The notes: generated by a model from the letters alone, not told the origin. 64,000 nt of DNA from JAWVFM01 sp963739355 (GCA_963739355.1 CAVUAD010000005.1:496001-560000); one strand, 5' to 3'; numbered from the stretch's first letter, positions 15,735 to 24,659 are shown. Made by a program: numbers and translations.

Positions 15735-16097
15735 ATGCCCCTGGCCCTCACAGTCGCAGCGGCAGGAGCCGTGGGTGTGCTGGCCCGCTACGGCATCTCC
15801 AGCGCCTTCCATGGCGACGCGCTGCCCTGGGCCACGGTGGCGATCAACATCGTGGGCTCGTTTTTGCTCGGCTTCCTGGTGGAGCTGCCGCTGGACTGGG
15901 TCTCGCAGTCGGGCCGCACCGCGCTGGGCGTGGGCTTTCTCGGGGGCTTCACGACCTTCTCGACGTTCTCGGTGCAGGCCTTCCTGGACATCGACGCCGG
16001 CGAGCCGGCCCGGGCGCTCGTCTACGTCACCGCGTCCGTCGTGCTCGGAATCGCGGCCGCCTGCGCGGGCTACTTCTTCGCCCGCGCGGTCGCCTAG
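15735..16097 (+). CDS. crcB: Fluoride exporter CrcB/FluC
   Basis: A 120-residue protein with four membrane helices, the exact architecture of Fluc fluoride channels, which work as antiparallel dimers. Diagnostic motifs are GVLARYG (helix 1), the Asn in WATVAINIVGSFLLGF (pore polar track) and GFLGGFTTFSTFS (helix 3 break with Na+ site and Phe box). A single copy implies a homodimer. I see no fluoride riboswitch in the short (41 bp) upstream gap. Confidence 0.95.
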   Translation: MPLALTVAAAGAVGVLARYGISSAFHGDALPWATVAINIVGSFLLGFLVELPLDWVSQSGRTALGVGFLGGFTTFSTFSVQAFLDIDAGEPARALVYVTASVVLGIAAACAGYFFARAVA

Positions 16098-16115
16098 CCT
16101 CGCCTGGCTCCCGGC

Positions 16116-16184
16116 TCAGCCGACGACGATCTTGCCCGAGAAGCCGTGGACCGTGCAGACGTTCGGAAGAGCCCGGGCGAAGGT
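16116..16184 (-). pseudogene. Plastocyanin-like C-terminal fragment
   Basis: Directly after the stop of the lipoprotein gene, the same frame encodes TFARALPNVCTVHGFSGKIVVG and a stop. The phrase CTVHGFSGKIVV matches the C-terminal copper loop (Cys, His) and last strand of small cupredoxins. Nothing of the upstream beta-sandwich, including the first copper His, is present. This is either a remnant of a deleted cupredoxin gene or a chance match. It is too short to be functional. Confidence 0.4.
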
Positions 16185-17474
16185 TCAGGGGGCTGCCTCA
16201 AGCGCCGCACGCGCGGCGACGCTCGAAGCGAGCTCCTGCGTTGGCGCGAAGGCGATGGCGGCCGAGCGGCCGGTGACCCGAAGCGCTCCGTAGCCGCCGC
16301 TCAGGAAGTGCCACGTCTGCGTGCCGGCGCGGTCACCGAGGCGGGCCAGCAGCGAATAGTCGAGGAATGCATCCCTCAGCATCGCCCGATCCGCGCCGGC
16401 GCGCAGCCTGATCGCCATGACCGCGACGTCCTCGCCGATGCACGGGTCCGAGCAGTCGCCGCCGGCGAGGCGCCAGATCTCGAACCGGCCGCCTCGCCAG
16501 CCGTTGGCCGCAGCCGTCGCGACCTGGTCCGGAGCGCCGCTGGTCAGCAGGCTCAGCATGTCCTCCTCGCCGGCGACGCCCGTCCCCGTCCGGGTGCGCG
16601 CCGGCGCGAGCAGGCTCTCCAGCCGCAGCCCCACGGGCTCGCCCCTCACCAGCCGGGGGAAGATCGATGAGTGGAGGATGCCGCGGGTGGTCGGCGGGGG
16701 CTCGCGAAGCGCGCGGTTCACGAGGCGCCACCCGTGTGCGCGGCGATACAGGCGCTGCACGAAGATCGGCCCATCCACGTAGTCGAAGATCGTGTTCGCC
16801 TTGACCGCGAAGGGAGTGCTGCCACCTGCGGCGAACACGCTTCGCTGCCCAGCCAGGCGGAGCCCGACCGGCAACTGGTTGTGGAGGTAGAGGCCGTCGT
16901 AGCGCGTCGCGACGAACGTCGCCGTGCCCTCGATGAGGGCGCGCCGCGCCTGCGCGCGCTGGCTGGAGCCCCGAGCGGTGAGGAGCTGAAGGTTGAAATG
17001 CTCGTCCTCGAGCGCGTGTGTGAGCTCATGGGCAAGGATCCGCTCGACGTCCTTGTGGGTCGCGGCGACACGATCGATCAGCAGGACGCGGTGCCGCCGA
17101 TAGTCGTAGGCGCCGCCGATCTGCTCCGAGGCGCTCGCGCCGCTGGCGTCCGTGGCGTCGGCGGCCGGCAACAGGCCCGCGAGCGTCTCGAACCCGTCCT
17201 GAGCGCGCACGTGGCTGCGGTAGGTCGCGATTCCGCCTGGCCGCTGCGCGATGCGCGCCAGTGCTCCTCTGCGCAGATCGTTGCTGATGCGGGTGAGCTG
17301 AACGGGCTGCACGACCACGACCTTGGGAACGCGGCGGAATCGCAATCCGCGCAGGCGCTCGACCCGCCTTGCCACCCTCTGGACGTGCAGGTGCACGGTG
17401 GCCCCGCGCGAGCGATCGAGCTCGATGCCGGGCGAAATCGCGGTCGGTGGCGGCGGCGTGCACCCGCCGATCAC
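16185..17474 (-). CDS. Zincin-like (HExxH) putative lipoprotein; start unclear
   Basis: About 430 residues. The motif RILAHELTHALEDEHFNLQ supplies HExxH plus a downstream acidic helix, followed by LIEGTATFVATRYDG, an arrangement of zinc metallopeptidase-like proteins (compare the DUF6782/putative-metallopeptidase groups). A hydrophobic stretch ending in VIGGC suggests a lipobox. However, the only start codon nearby in this frame is the GTG at 17474, the V of VIGGC itself, so the signal peptide would be nearly absent. A CTG start, an upstream frame error or an annotation gap are possible. It probably sits on the outer membrane face and cleaves or binds peptides. The upstream 44-codon gene overlaps the region. 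Confidence 0.65.
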   Translation of the reverse strand: MIGGCTPPPPTAISPGIELDRSRGATVHLHVQRVARRVERLRGLRFRRVPKVVVVQPVQLTRISNDLRRGALARIAQRPGGIATYRSHVRAQDGFETLAGLLPAADATDASGASASEQIGGAYDYRRHRVLLIDRVAATHKDVERILAHELTHALEDEHFNLQLLTARGSSQRAQARRALIEGTATFVATRYDGLYLHNQLPVGLRLAGQRSVFAAGGSTPFAVKANTIFDYVDGPIFVQRLYRRAHGWRLVNRALREPPPTTRGILHSSIFPRLVRGEPVGLRLESLLAPARTRTGTGVAGEEDMLSLLTSGAPDQVATAAANGWRGGRFEIWRLAGGDCSDPCIGEDVAVMAIRLRAGADRAMLRDAFLDYSLLARLGDRAGTQTWHFLSGGYGALRVTGRSAAIAFAPTQELASSVAARAALEAAP

Positions 17475-17494
17475 GGCCGCAACGGCCAGCGTGG

Positions 17495-17629
17495 TTAGCG
17501 CTGGCGCCGCGCGGTGAGCAGCACGCCGGGCAGGGCCAGCAGCGCGAGCACGCCGGCCGCGAGGATGCGGCCGTTCACCAGCAGATAGACGAATGCGAAG
17601 GCGAGGACGAGCGCCAGCGCCGGCATCAT
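17495..17629 (-). CDS. Small two-helix membrane protein (44 aa)
   Basis: An ATG-started 44-codon frame ending in TAA. It encodes two hydrophobic helices (MPALALVLAFAFVYLLV and AAGVLALLALPGVLL) split by NGR and capped by a positive tail TARRQR, which obeys the positive-inside rule. Codon use is GC-rich at third positions, as in neighbours. It lies immediately before the metallopeptidase-like gene and could provide coupled translation. The family is unknown and small size limits certainty. Confidence 0.5.
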   Translation of the reverse strand: MMPALALVLAFAFVYLLVNGRILAAGVLALLALPGVLLTARRQR

Positions 17630-17668
17630 CGCGCCGTCCCCCCGTGGCGACGCCCGCCGTGGGGCACG

Positions 17669-18715
17669 TCAGGATCCGGCCTGCGCCTGGGGGAGCGCAG
17701 CCGTAACCGCGTCCGGGTGCTCCTTGTTCAGGGGGTGATGACATGCGGCGTGCTGCTGGGATGAATGGGCGATGAGCGGAGGCTCCTCCGTCTTACACAC
17801 CTCGGTGCAGAACGGGCAGCGCGTGTGGAACCGGCACGCCGGCGGCGGGTTCGCGGGGCTGGGGAGGTCCCCCTCGAGGATCATGGCGTTGCGCGAGGCG
17901 TTCTCGCGCGGGTCGGGAATCGGGACGGCCGAGAGCAGCGAGAGGCTGTAGGGATGGACCGGATTGGAATAGACGGCGCCCGCGTCGCCGATCTCCACCA
18001 CCTTGCCGAGGTACATCACCGCGATCCGGTCGGAGACATGACGGACCACGCCAAGGTCGTGCGCGACGAAGATGTAGGTGAGCTTGAACTCCTTCTGGAG
18101 GTCCTGGAGGAGGTTGATGATCTGCGCCTGGATCGAGACGTCCAGCGCGGAGACCGGCTCGTCGGCGATGATCAGCTTGGGCCGTAACGCGAGGGCCCGT
18201 GCGATACCGATCCGCTGGCGCTGGCCGCCGGAGAACTCGTGCGGATAGCGGTTGAAGTGCTCCGCCGAGAGCCCGACTCGCTCCAGCAGGTCCCGGACCT
18301 GCGAGCGAAGCGCCTTGCCCGACGCGAGGCCGTTCAGCTGGATTGGATCGCCGACGATGTCGCCAACGCGCTTGCGCGGGTTGAGCGACGCGTAGGGGTC
18401 CTGGAAGATCATCTGCATCTCGCGGCGCAGCGGGCGAAGATCTCGCTCGCGCAGCCCGACGAGCTCCTTCCCCTGGAACCGAACCGAGCCGGAGGTGGGG
18501 CGGAGAAGCTGGAGGATCGTGCGGCACAGCGTCGACTTCCCGCATCCGGATTCACCCACGAGCCCCAGAGTTTCGCCCTCATGGACCGTCAGGTTGACGT
18601 CGTCGACCGCCTGAACCGCGCCGACCTGGCGGTCGATGATGATTCCCGACTTGATCGGGAAGTGCTTGACGAGGTTCTTGACCTCGAGCAGCGGCGTGCC
18701 GTTGGCGCCGGCCAT
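17669..18715 (-). CDS. Peptide/nickel ABC transporter ATP-binding protein (OppF/DppF type)
   Basis: A 348-residue ATPase with Walker A (GESGCGKST), Q-loop (IFQDPYASLNPR), signature (FSGGQRQRIGIARAL), Walker B (LIIADEPVSALD) and H-loop (VAHDLG). The C-terminal oligopeptide/dipeptide extension contains the Cys cluster (CRFHTRCPFCTEVCKTEE) that binds an Fe-S cluster in this family. The start overlaps the stop of the upstream ATPase gene (TGATG). It forms the heterodimeric motor with that gene product. The extra ~30 C-terminal residues are low in conservation. Confidence 0.95.
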   Translation of the reverse strand: MAGANGTPLLEVKNLVKHFPIKSGIIIDRQVGAVQAVDDVNLTVHEGETLGLVGESGCGKSTLCRTILQLLRPTSGSVRFQGKELVGLRERDLRPLRREMQMIFQDPYASLNPRKRVGDIVGDPIQLNGLASGKALRSQVRDLLERVGLSAEHFNRYPHEFSGGQRQRIGIARALALRPKLIIADEPVSALDVSIQAQIINLLQDLQKEFKLTYIFVAHDLGVVRHVSDRIAVMYLGKVVEIGDAGAVYSNPVHPYSLSLLSAVPIPDPRENASRNAMILEGDLPSPANPPPACRFHTRCPFCTEVCKTEEPPLIAHSSQQHAACHHPLNKEHPDAVTAALPQAQAGS

Positions 18716-19803
18716 CAGGGCGCTTCCCCCTTGGGAGCCTCGAGGCCGATCGTTCCGTCGCCGATGACGCGGAGCCGACGCTTCTTGTCGCCCGGAAGCC
18801 AGCATCGGTCGAGATGTCCGGCCTCGCCGGCGCGCGCCTCGAGGGTGGGCAGCTCGAGGCATTTGCCGAAGGCGTGCGGGCAGCGCGGCCGGAACGGGCA
18901 GCCCTTGGGCGGAGCGATCAGCGAGGGGGGCTGGCCCTTGATCTGCGAAAGGCGCATGTTCCGGACCCGGTCGATCCGCGCGATCGAGCCCAGGAGCCCC
19001 CACGCGTAGGGGTGCTGGGGGTCATAGAAGACGTCGTCGAGCGTTCCCGACTCCACGACGCGGCCGGCGTACATCACGTTGACCTCGTCGGCCACCTCGG
19101 CGACGACGCCCAGGTCGTGGGTGATCAGGATCACGGCCATGTCGAACTCGCTCTGAAGGCGTTCGATGAGCCGCAGGATCTGGGCCTGGATGGTCACGTC
19201 GAGGGCGGTCGTCGGCTCGTCCGCGATCAGGACCTTCGGATCGTTGACGAGCGCCATCGCGATCATCACCCGCTGGCGCATGCCTCCGGAGAACTCATGG
19301 GGGTATTGGTCGAAGCGGCGGTCCGCCTCCGGGATTCCCACCAGCTTCAGCAGGTCGACCGAGCGCTTGCGCGCGGCGGCCTCGTTGATGTCCTGGTGCG
19401 TCTGGACCGCCTCGACCAGCTGCCAGCCCACCCGGTAGTAGGGGTGCAGGGAGGTGAGCGGGTCCTGGAAGATCATCGCGATGTCGTTGCCGCGGATCGC
19501 CTCGAGGTCGCGTGACGGGATCTTCAAGAGATCCTTGCCGTCGAAGAAGATCTCTCCCTCGATGTTCGTCCCAGGCGCACGCGTCAGGCCGAGCACGGTG
19601 AGGTTCGCCACGCTCTTGCCGCTGCCGGACTCGCCGACGATCCCGAGCGTCTCGCCGCGGTCGACGCTGAAGGAGGCTCCGGACACCGCGGTGAGCAGGC
19701 CGTCCTCGGTCTCGAACGAGACCTTGAGGTCCCGGACCTCGAGAAGCTTGCGGGCCGGGGCCGCAGGCTGCGCCGGGGCCTGTGCTGTGCTCGGCTCGCT
19801 CAC
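18715..19803 (-). CDS. Peptide/nickel ABC transporter ATP-binding protein (OppD/DppD type)
   Basis: A 362-residue ATPase: Walker A GESGSGKS, Q-loop MIFQDPLTSLHPYYRVG, signature EFSGGMRQRVMIAMAL, Walker B VLIADEPTTALDVT, switch His in LITHDLG. The C-terminal family extension has the Cys pattern GCPFRPRCPHAFGKC. It pairs with the downstream OppF-type ATPase and docks on the two permeases. The start overlaps the permease stop by 4 nt. The N-terminus carries an Ala/Pro-rich 18-residue leader before the ABC core. Confidence 0.95.
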   Translation of the reverse strand: MSEPSTAQAPAQPAAPARKLLEVRDLKVSFETEDGLLTAVSGASFSVDRGETLGIVGESGSGKSVANLTVLGLTRAPGTNIEGEIFFDGKDLLKIPSRDLEAIRGNDIAMIFQDPLTSLHPYYRVGWQLVEAVQTHQDINEAAARKRSVDLLKLVGIPEADRRFDQYPHEFSGGMRQRVMIAMALVNDPKVLIADEPTTALDVTIQAQILRLIERLQSEFDMAVILITHDLGVVAEVADEVNVMYAGRVVESGTLDDVFYDPQHPYAWGLLGSIARIDRVRNMRLSQIKGQPPSLIAPPKGCPFRPRCPHAFGKCLELPTLEARAGEAGHLDRCWLPGDKKRRLRVIGDGTIGLEAPKGEAP

Positions 19804-20762
19804 TGGTAGCGCACCCGTGGATCGAGGTACGCGTAGGCGATGTCGACGATCAGGTTGAAGGTGATGATGAAGAACGCCCCGAACAGAGTGATGCCCTGGA
19901 TCGTCGTCAGGTCCGTCTGCCTGATCGAGTCGTAGAGCAGGCGCCCGACCCCAGGGATGTTGAAAACCGACTCGGTGAGGATCGCGTTGCCGGCGAGGAG
20001 CACGCCGATGTCGAGCCCCAGCAGGGTGACGATCGGGGTGATCGCGCTGCGCACTCCGTGGCGCATGATCACGCGGCGCTCCCCCACGCCCTTTGCGCGC
20101 GCGGTCCGGATGTAGTCCTCCGACATCACCTCGATCATGCTGGAGCGCATGTACCGGGCGTAGATCGCCGCCGACGCGGCCGCGAGCACGATCCAGGGCA
20201 GGATCAGCGCCTCACCGCGCCCGACGAAGGTCGTGGCGGTCGCGTACGCACCCTGGCCGGGGAAGAGCGGCCAGATGCCGACGTCGTCCGCGAAGAGATA
20301 GAGCGAGACCAGGCCGAGCCAGAAGACCGGCGCCGAGATCAGCGCCAGCGAGATGCCCATGGTGGAGCGGTCCAAGAAGGACCGCTGCTTGATGGCGGAG
20401 ATGATCCCGACCGGGATCCCCATCAGCAGCCAGAGGATCGCGGCGCCCACCACGAGGTACGTCGTGGCCGGCAGGCGCGTGACGATCAGCTCGCGAACCG
20501 GGACGTTGTACCGGTAGCTGTAGCCGAAGTCGAAGTGGAAGAAGACGCCCTTCATGTAGTCGAAGAACTGCTCGTAGATCGGGCGGTCCAGGCCGAGGGC
20601 GTGGCGGATGACTGCAATGTGGGCGGGGTCCGCGTTGCGCCCGGCCCGCAGCACGGCAGGGTCGGCCGAGGGCAGCACGTAGAAGATCGTGAAGATGACG
20701 GCGCTGACGATGACGAGGAGCGCGACGCCCCACAGAATCCTTCTGACGATGTATCGAGCCAT
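19800..20762 (-). CDS. Peptide/nickel ABC transporter permease (OppB/DppB type)
   Basis: A 320-residue inner-membrane permease with six helices. It begins with the family signature MARYIVRRILWGVALLVIVSAVIF and carries the cytoplasmic EAA loop (RTARAKGVGERRVIMRHGVRSAITPIVT) that contacts the ATPase. The large first extracytoplasmic loop (GLDRPIYEQFFDYMKGVFFHFDFGYSY) is typical. It lies downstream of the binding protein and is separated from it by a strong hairpin (20780-20816). Its stop overlaps the ATPase start. Confidence 0.94.
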   Translation of the reverse strand: MARYIVRRILWGVALLVIVSAVIFTIFYVLPSADPAVLRAGRNADPAHIAVIRHALGLDRPIYEQFFDYMKGVFFHFDFGYSYRYNVPVRELIVTRLPATTYLVVGAAILWLLMGIPVGIISAIKQRSFLDRSTMGISLALISAPVFWLGLVSLYLFADDVGIWPLFPGQGAYATATTFVGRGEALILPWIVLAAASAAIYARYMRSSMIEVMSEDYIRTARAKGVGERRVIMRHGVRSAITPIVTLLGLDIGVLLAGNAILTESVFNIPGVGRLLYDSIRQTDLTTIQGITLFGAFFIITFNLIVDIAYAYLDPRVRYQ

Positions 20763-20779
20763 GGCGTGGGTGGCGAGTC

Positions 20780-20816
20780 GAGACGGCCCCGACCGCCTTC
20801 CGGTCGGGGCCGTCTC
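20780..20816 (-). promoter_or_regulatory. Perfect 16-bp hairpin between binding-protein and permease genes
   Basis: 20780-20795 and 20801-20816 are exact complements around the loop ccttc, giving one of the strongest stems in the window. There is no T-run on either side, so it is unlikely to be a simple terminator. In transporter operons such intercistronic stems protect the 3' end of the binding-protein mRNA or attenuate transcription, so that the binding protein outnumbers the permease. That role is inferred from position. Confidence 0.7.
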
Positions 20817-20852
20817 TCGCCAGCTAACTCAGTGAGTCGAGACTCACCTTCA

Positions 20853-22667
20853 CTACGGGTTCGTCAGCGACGTGTACGCCACGTCGGTGTTGGCGTTGAA
20901 CTGGTTGATGACCACGGCGACATCCTTGGACGAGATGTTGCCCTGGTTGTCCCAGACCCACGGGATCGCCGGCGCCTGCGCCGTGATCATGTCGTCGATC
21001 TTTCCGTACTCCTGCGCCCGCTGGTTCGGATCGGTGATCAGCTTCGCCTTGTTGAGGGCGTCGTTGATTGCCTGGTCGTTCAGCTGCGGCCAGTTGGAGT
21101 TGTTCTCCGGGTTGATGCTGCCCCCGTTGAACGGGATGTCGATCATCGCCTGTCCGTCGTTGAAGTCCTTGATCCACCCGACGTTCGGGCAGACGTTCGG
21201 CTGATTCGCTGGAGACGAACAGAACTTCGTGTACATGACGTCGTGATCGACGGGATGGAAGTTGACGTTGAAGCCCAGCGCTGAGAGCTGGGACTTCACG
21301 ACCTGGGCCGTGTCACTTCCAGGAGGCGAATTGTCGCCCACCATCGTGATGTCGCAATTCTTCTCACACATCCCGGTGCTGGACCCGGCCTTCTTCATGT
21401 AGCTCTCGGCCAGGGCCATGTCGCCCTTTGGGTTCTGGACGAAGTCGTACTCGGAACCCTGCGGCCCCGCGACTCCTCCGGCCTGCTCGAAACCGGGCAT
21501 GCCCGGGGGGATGAAATGAGTGGCGATGTCGCCGATGAGCGGACCGCCTCGAGTGGCGCGCAGCGCCTCGCGGTTCGAAGCGGCGACGACCGCCTTGCGA
21601 ACGTTGATGTTGTTGAACGGCGGCTTCGTCGTGTTCAACGCGACATAGCGGTTACCACCGCTAGGGGTCAGCGTCAGCTGGTCCGGGTACTGCTGTGCCG
21701 CCAGCTTCAGCGTCTCCGGGTCGGGGCTGAAGTCACCGTTCACCGAAGCGGATCCGGTGAGGATCTTCTTACCGGCCGAGGCCGTGTCGCTGAAGCCCTC
21801 CTGGAACACGACCTTGTCCAGATAGGCCGGGCGCACGTCGCCCTCGTTTTGGCCCGTCCAATTCGGGTTGCGGTCGAGGACGATCTCGGTCCCGGGCTTG
21901 TAGGTCGAGATGTAGTACGGACCGGTGTCGATCTGGTGCTGGCCGTAGGTCGACGGATTCTGCGCGTCGAACTTGGCCGCGTAGCCCTGCGGTATCGGCG
22001 CGCCAGCCGGGAGCGACAGTGCCTGGATCAGGCCAAGCGACGACGCCTGCGTCAGGTGAATGACGAGCGTGGTGTCGTTTGGAGTCTCCAGTCCGGACAG
22101 GTTCGGGGCCTTGGTCGGGTCCTTCTTGGCCGCCGCGATCGCCTGGTCATAGCCGGCGATGTCGTTGAAGTACAGGCTCTGATAGCCATTCGGCACGCCC
22201 GGAATCAGGGTGCGCTCGATCGCGTACTTCAGGTCGGCGGCAACGACCGGCTTGTTCCATCCGGCTCCGCCACCAGTCGGCGGGCTGTACTGGACGTTGT
22301 CGTGAATGTGGAACGTCACCGTCTTGCCGTCGCTCGAAACGTCGGGCTCGCCGGTCGCGAGGTCCGGCTTCGGGGTGGTGGTGTCGTCCGGTGGCCAGGC
22401 GACCAGCGTCCGGTCCACGGACGCGTCGATCATGTAGGTGAACTGGTAGTACGCGGCGCCTGGGTCGATGTAGTCGACGTCGCCCGCGGTCAGCACTGTG
22501 AGCGTGCCGCCCTTCTTCGCCGATGACGGCGGTGCCGTCGGCGGGGCGAACTTGCTCGACTCGGCGCTGGCGCTCTGACTCGTGCTGCTGCCACTGCTGC
22601 CGCACGACGCCAGCGCCACCAGCGCGACGAGCCCGAGCAGAAACGCTCCGAGCTTCTTGGATCGCAT
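20853..22667 (-). CDS. ABC transporter substrate-binding lipoprotein (SBP family 5)
   Basis: A 604-residue extracytoplasmic binding protein. The ATG at 22667 is preferred because GAAAGGAC lies 6 nt upstream. The signal peptide MRSKKLGAFLLGLVALVALASC ends in a lipobox, followed by a Ser-rich tether. The core shows cluster 5 motifs: TLTVLTAGDVDYIDPGAAYYQFTYMI, GEPDVSSDGKTVTFHIHDNVQYSPP and NTTKPPFNNINVRKAVVAASNREAL. Length fits the oligopeptide-binding class. It delivers ligand to the OppB/C-type permeases around it. The ligand (peptide, nickel chelate or other) cannot be read from sequence. Confidence 0.93.
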   Translation of the reverse strand: MRSKKLGAFLLGLVALVALASCGSSGSSTSQSASAESSKFAPPTAPPSSAKKGGTLTVLTAGDVDYIDPGAAYYQFTYMIDASVDRTLVAWPPDDTTTPKPDLATGEPDVSSDGKTVTFHIHDNVQYSPPTGGGAGWNKPVVAADLKYAIERTLIPGVPNGYQSLYFNDIAGYDQAIAAAKKDPTKAPNLSGLETPNDTTLVIHLTQASSLGLIQALSLPAGAPIPQGYAAKFDAQNPSTYGQHQIDTGPYYISTYKPGTEIVLDRNPNWTGQNEGDVRPAYLDKVVFQEGFSDTASAGKKILTGSASVNGDFSPDPETLKLAAQQYPDQLTLTPSGGNRYVALNTTKPPFNNINVRKAVVAASNREALRATRGGPLIGDIATHFIPPGMPGFEQAGGVAGPQGSEYDFVQNPKGDMALAESYMKKAGSSTGMCEKNCDITMVGDNSPPGSDTAQVVKSQLSALGFNVNFHPVDHDVMYTKFCSSPANQPNVCPNVGWIKDFNDGQAMIDIPFNGGSINPENNSNWPQLNDQAINDALNKAKLITDPNQRAQEYGKIDDMITAQAPAIPWVWDNQGNISSKDVAVVINQFNANTDVAYTSLTNP

Positions 22668-22722
22668 GCTGCGTCCTTTCGATCGTTGTTTTAGAGCCTG
22701 CATAGCTTGCTCCCTCTCTCGT

Positions 22723-23706
22723 TCAAGTCTTTCTGCGGCGGGGGTTGAGGGCGTCCTGCATCGCGTCGCCCACGAAGTTGAAGGCAAGGACCGTAAGCAG
22801 CAGGGCGATGCCAGGGAAGAGCATGTACCACCACTGCACGGCGAAGTTCGGGGTTGCGTCGGAGATCATCTGCCCCCAGCTCGACGTCGGAGGCTGCACG
22901 CCGACGCCGAGGAACGAGAGCGCCGCCTCGTAAAGGATCACCTGCGGGAGGAGGATCGAGGCGTAGACGATGATGGGCGCGACGAGGTTGGGGAGGATCT
23001 CGCGGAAGATGATCCGCCTGTCCGACGCGCCCACGGAGTGCGCCGACTCGACGAACTCCTTCTCGCGCAGCGAGAGCGTCTGACCCCTGATGATGCGCGC
23101 CATGTAGGTCCAGCTGGTGAAGGAGATGACCGCGACAACCACCGGCATCCCCGGCTTGATGAGCCCGCCGAGGCAGCCGCTGCCGAACGAGCATGCCGCC
23201 GCGAGGCCGGTCGCGAGCAGCAGGTAGGGGATCGCCAGCAGGACGTCCACGCTGCGGGAGATGAGGGTGTCCATCCAGCCGCGGTAGTAGCCCGCGAGGA
23301 GCCCGGCGATGACGCCCAGAACGGTCGCGATGCCGGTCGAAACGAAGGCGACGATCAGCGAGACGCGCGCTCCGTAGACGACTCGGCTGAAGACGTCGCG
23401 ACCGAGCTGGTCGACGCCGAAGAGATGCGCCGAGCTTGGGCCCGTCGGGGTGCCGAAGATGTCCATCGCACCCTGGTCGCTCACATTCGGATCGGGGGCG
23501 CCGAAGAGCTTCACCACCAGTGGCGCGAAGATCGCGACGAGAATGAGCAGGACGAGGAACACGAGCGCGACCATCGCCACCCGGTCCTCGCGGAACCGCA
23601 TCCAGAAGATCGCCAGCGGCGAGCGGGTGATGACCGGCAGCTCGCCGAGATCGACGAGCTCGGAGCGTCCTCCCGCCTCAGTTACGGTGCCCGCGCTAAC
23701 GCCCAT
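22723..23706 (-). CDS. Peptide/nickel ABC transporter permease (OppC/DppC type)
   Basis: A 327-residue permease with the OppC N-terminal extension (SPLAIFWMRFREDRVAMVALVFLVLLILVAIFAPL), the segment HLFGVDQLGRDVFSRVVYGARVSL and the EAA loop (ESAHSVGASDRRIIFREILPNLVAPIIV). It is the first gene of the operon (C, A, B, D, F order on the minus strand), which is unusual since B normally precedes C. The start is ATG 23706, 55 bp gap to the binding-protein gene. Confidence 0.94.
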   Translation of the reverse strand: MGVSAGTVTEAGGRSELVDLGELPVITRSPLAIFWMRFREDRVAMVALVFLVLLILVAIFAPLVVKLFGAPDPNVSDQGAMDIFGTPTGPSSAHLFGVDQLGRDVFSRVVYGARVSLIVAFVSTGIATVLGVIAGLLAGYYRGWMDTLISRSVDVLLAIPYLLLATGLAAACSFGSGCLGGLIKPGMPVVVAVISFTSWTYMARIIRGQTLSLREKEFVESAHSVGASDRRIIFREILPNLVAPIIVYASILLPQVILYEAALSFLGVGVQPPTSSWGQMISDATPNFAVQWWYMLFPGIALLLTVLAFNFVGDAMQDALNPRRRKT

Positions 23707-23804
23707 CGACGGTCACCTGCCGCGGAATCCGGGCCGAGCTGTCCAGTTGCTGCCCCTCAAGTCTCTCCGCCCGGAAGTTTCCCACTCCACGACCATGCGT
23801 GCGC

Positions 23805-24659
23805 TCAGGCACCGGGCCTTGGGAATTGACTCGCCATCAGCGCGTCCCAGGCGCGGTCGGGGAGGAGGCGTCGCTGCAGGATCGCGAGGTGCGCCGAAGC
23901 CGTGACGACGTAGCGGGCCCTGGGCCGTCGCGACGTGATGGCTTTCTCGATCGCCTTGGCGACGGCTTCGGGCCCGGCGCCGAGGTGGCGCATCGGCCCG
24001 TCGTATGCGCTCTTGGTGACCGAGCCGACCGTCGCGTTGAAGGTCGTGTACGGATCGCCGCCGGCGTCGGCGGTGTCCGCCAGCGAGCCGGCGGCGACGT
24101 TGCCGAACTCGGTCGTGATGAGCCCGGGCTCGATGAGGACGACGTGGACGCCGAACCCCTTCACCTCGTAGCGAAGGGCGTCGGAGAGGGCCTCCACCGC
24201 GTACTTGGTGCCGTGATATGCACCGCCGCCGGGAAAGACCAGGCGGCCGCCCATCGAGCTGATGTTCACGATCCTTCCCTGGCCGCGGCGGCGCATCCCG
24301 GGCAGCACCAGCTGGCACATCCGCACGAGGCCGAAGACGTTGGTCTCGAACTGGGCGCGCAGGCGATCCATCGGGATGGATTCGACCGCTCCCGACTGGC
24401 TGTATCCGGCGTTGTTGACCAGGGCGCCAACTGTGCCCTCAGCCGCCTCCACGGCTTCGACTGCGGCCTTCATCGACGCCTCGTCGGTGACGTCCAGGGC
24501 GAGCGTCTTGCAGCCCGCGCCGGCGAGATCCGCGATCGACTCGGGACGGCGGGCCGTGGCGTAGACGGTGTGCCCGGCGGCGGCCAGGTGCTTTGCGGTC
24601 GCGTGGCCGATACCGCTCGAGCAGCCGGTGACCAGCACAGCGTCGGAAGCTTCTCTCAA
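23805..24659 (-). CDS. Short-chain dehydrogenase/reductase
   Basis: A 284-residue classical SDR with TTG start. The NAD(P) motif is TGCSSGIG, the NNAG motif LVNNAGYSQSG, and the catalytic Ser and YxxxK lie in NISSMGG and YHGTKYAVEALSDALR. TARRPESI after strand 2 suggests NADP preference. Length and C-terminal region resemble SDRs that act on hydroxysteroid-like or retinol-like substrates, but substrate is not deducible. It is followed by 98 bp before the transporter operon. Confidence 0.9.
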   Translation of the reverse strand: MREASDAVLVTGCSSGIGHATAKHLAAAGHTVYATARRPESIADLAGAGCKTLALDVTDEASMKAAVEAVEAAEGTVGALVNNAGYSQSGAVESIPMDRLRAQFETNVFGLVRMCQLVLPGMRRRGQGRIVNISSMGGRLVFPGGGAYHGTKYAVEALSDALRYEVKGFGVHVVLIEPGLITTEFGNVAAGSLADTADAGGDPYTTFNATVGSVTKSAYDGPMRHLGAGPEAVAKAIEKAITSRRPRARYVVTASAHLAILQRRLLPDRAWDALMASQFPRPGA

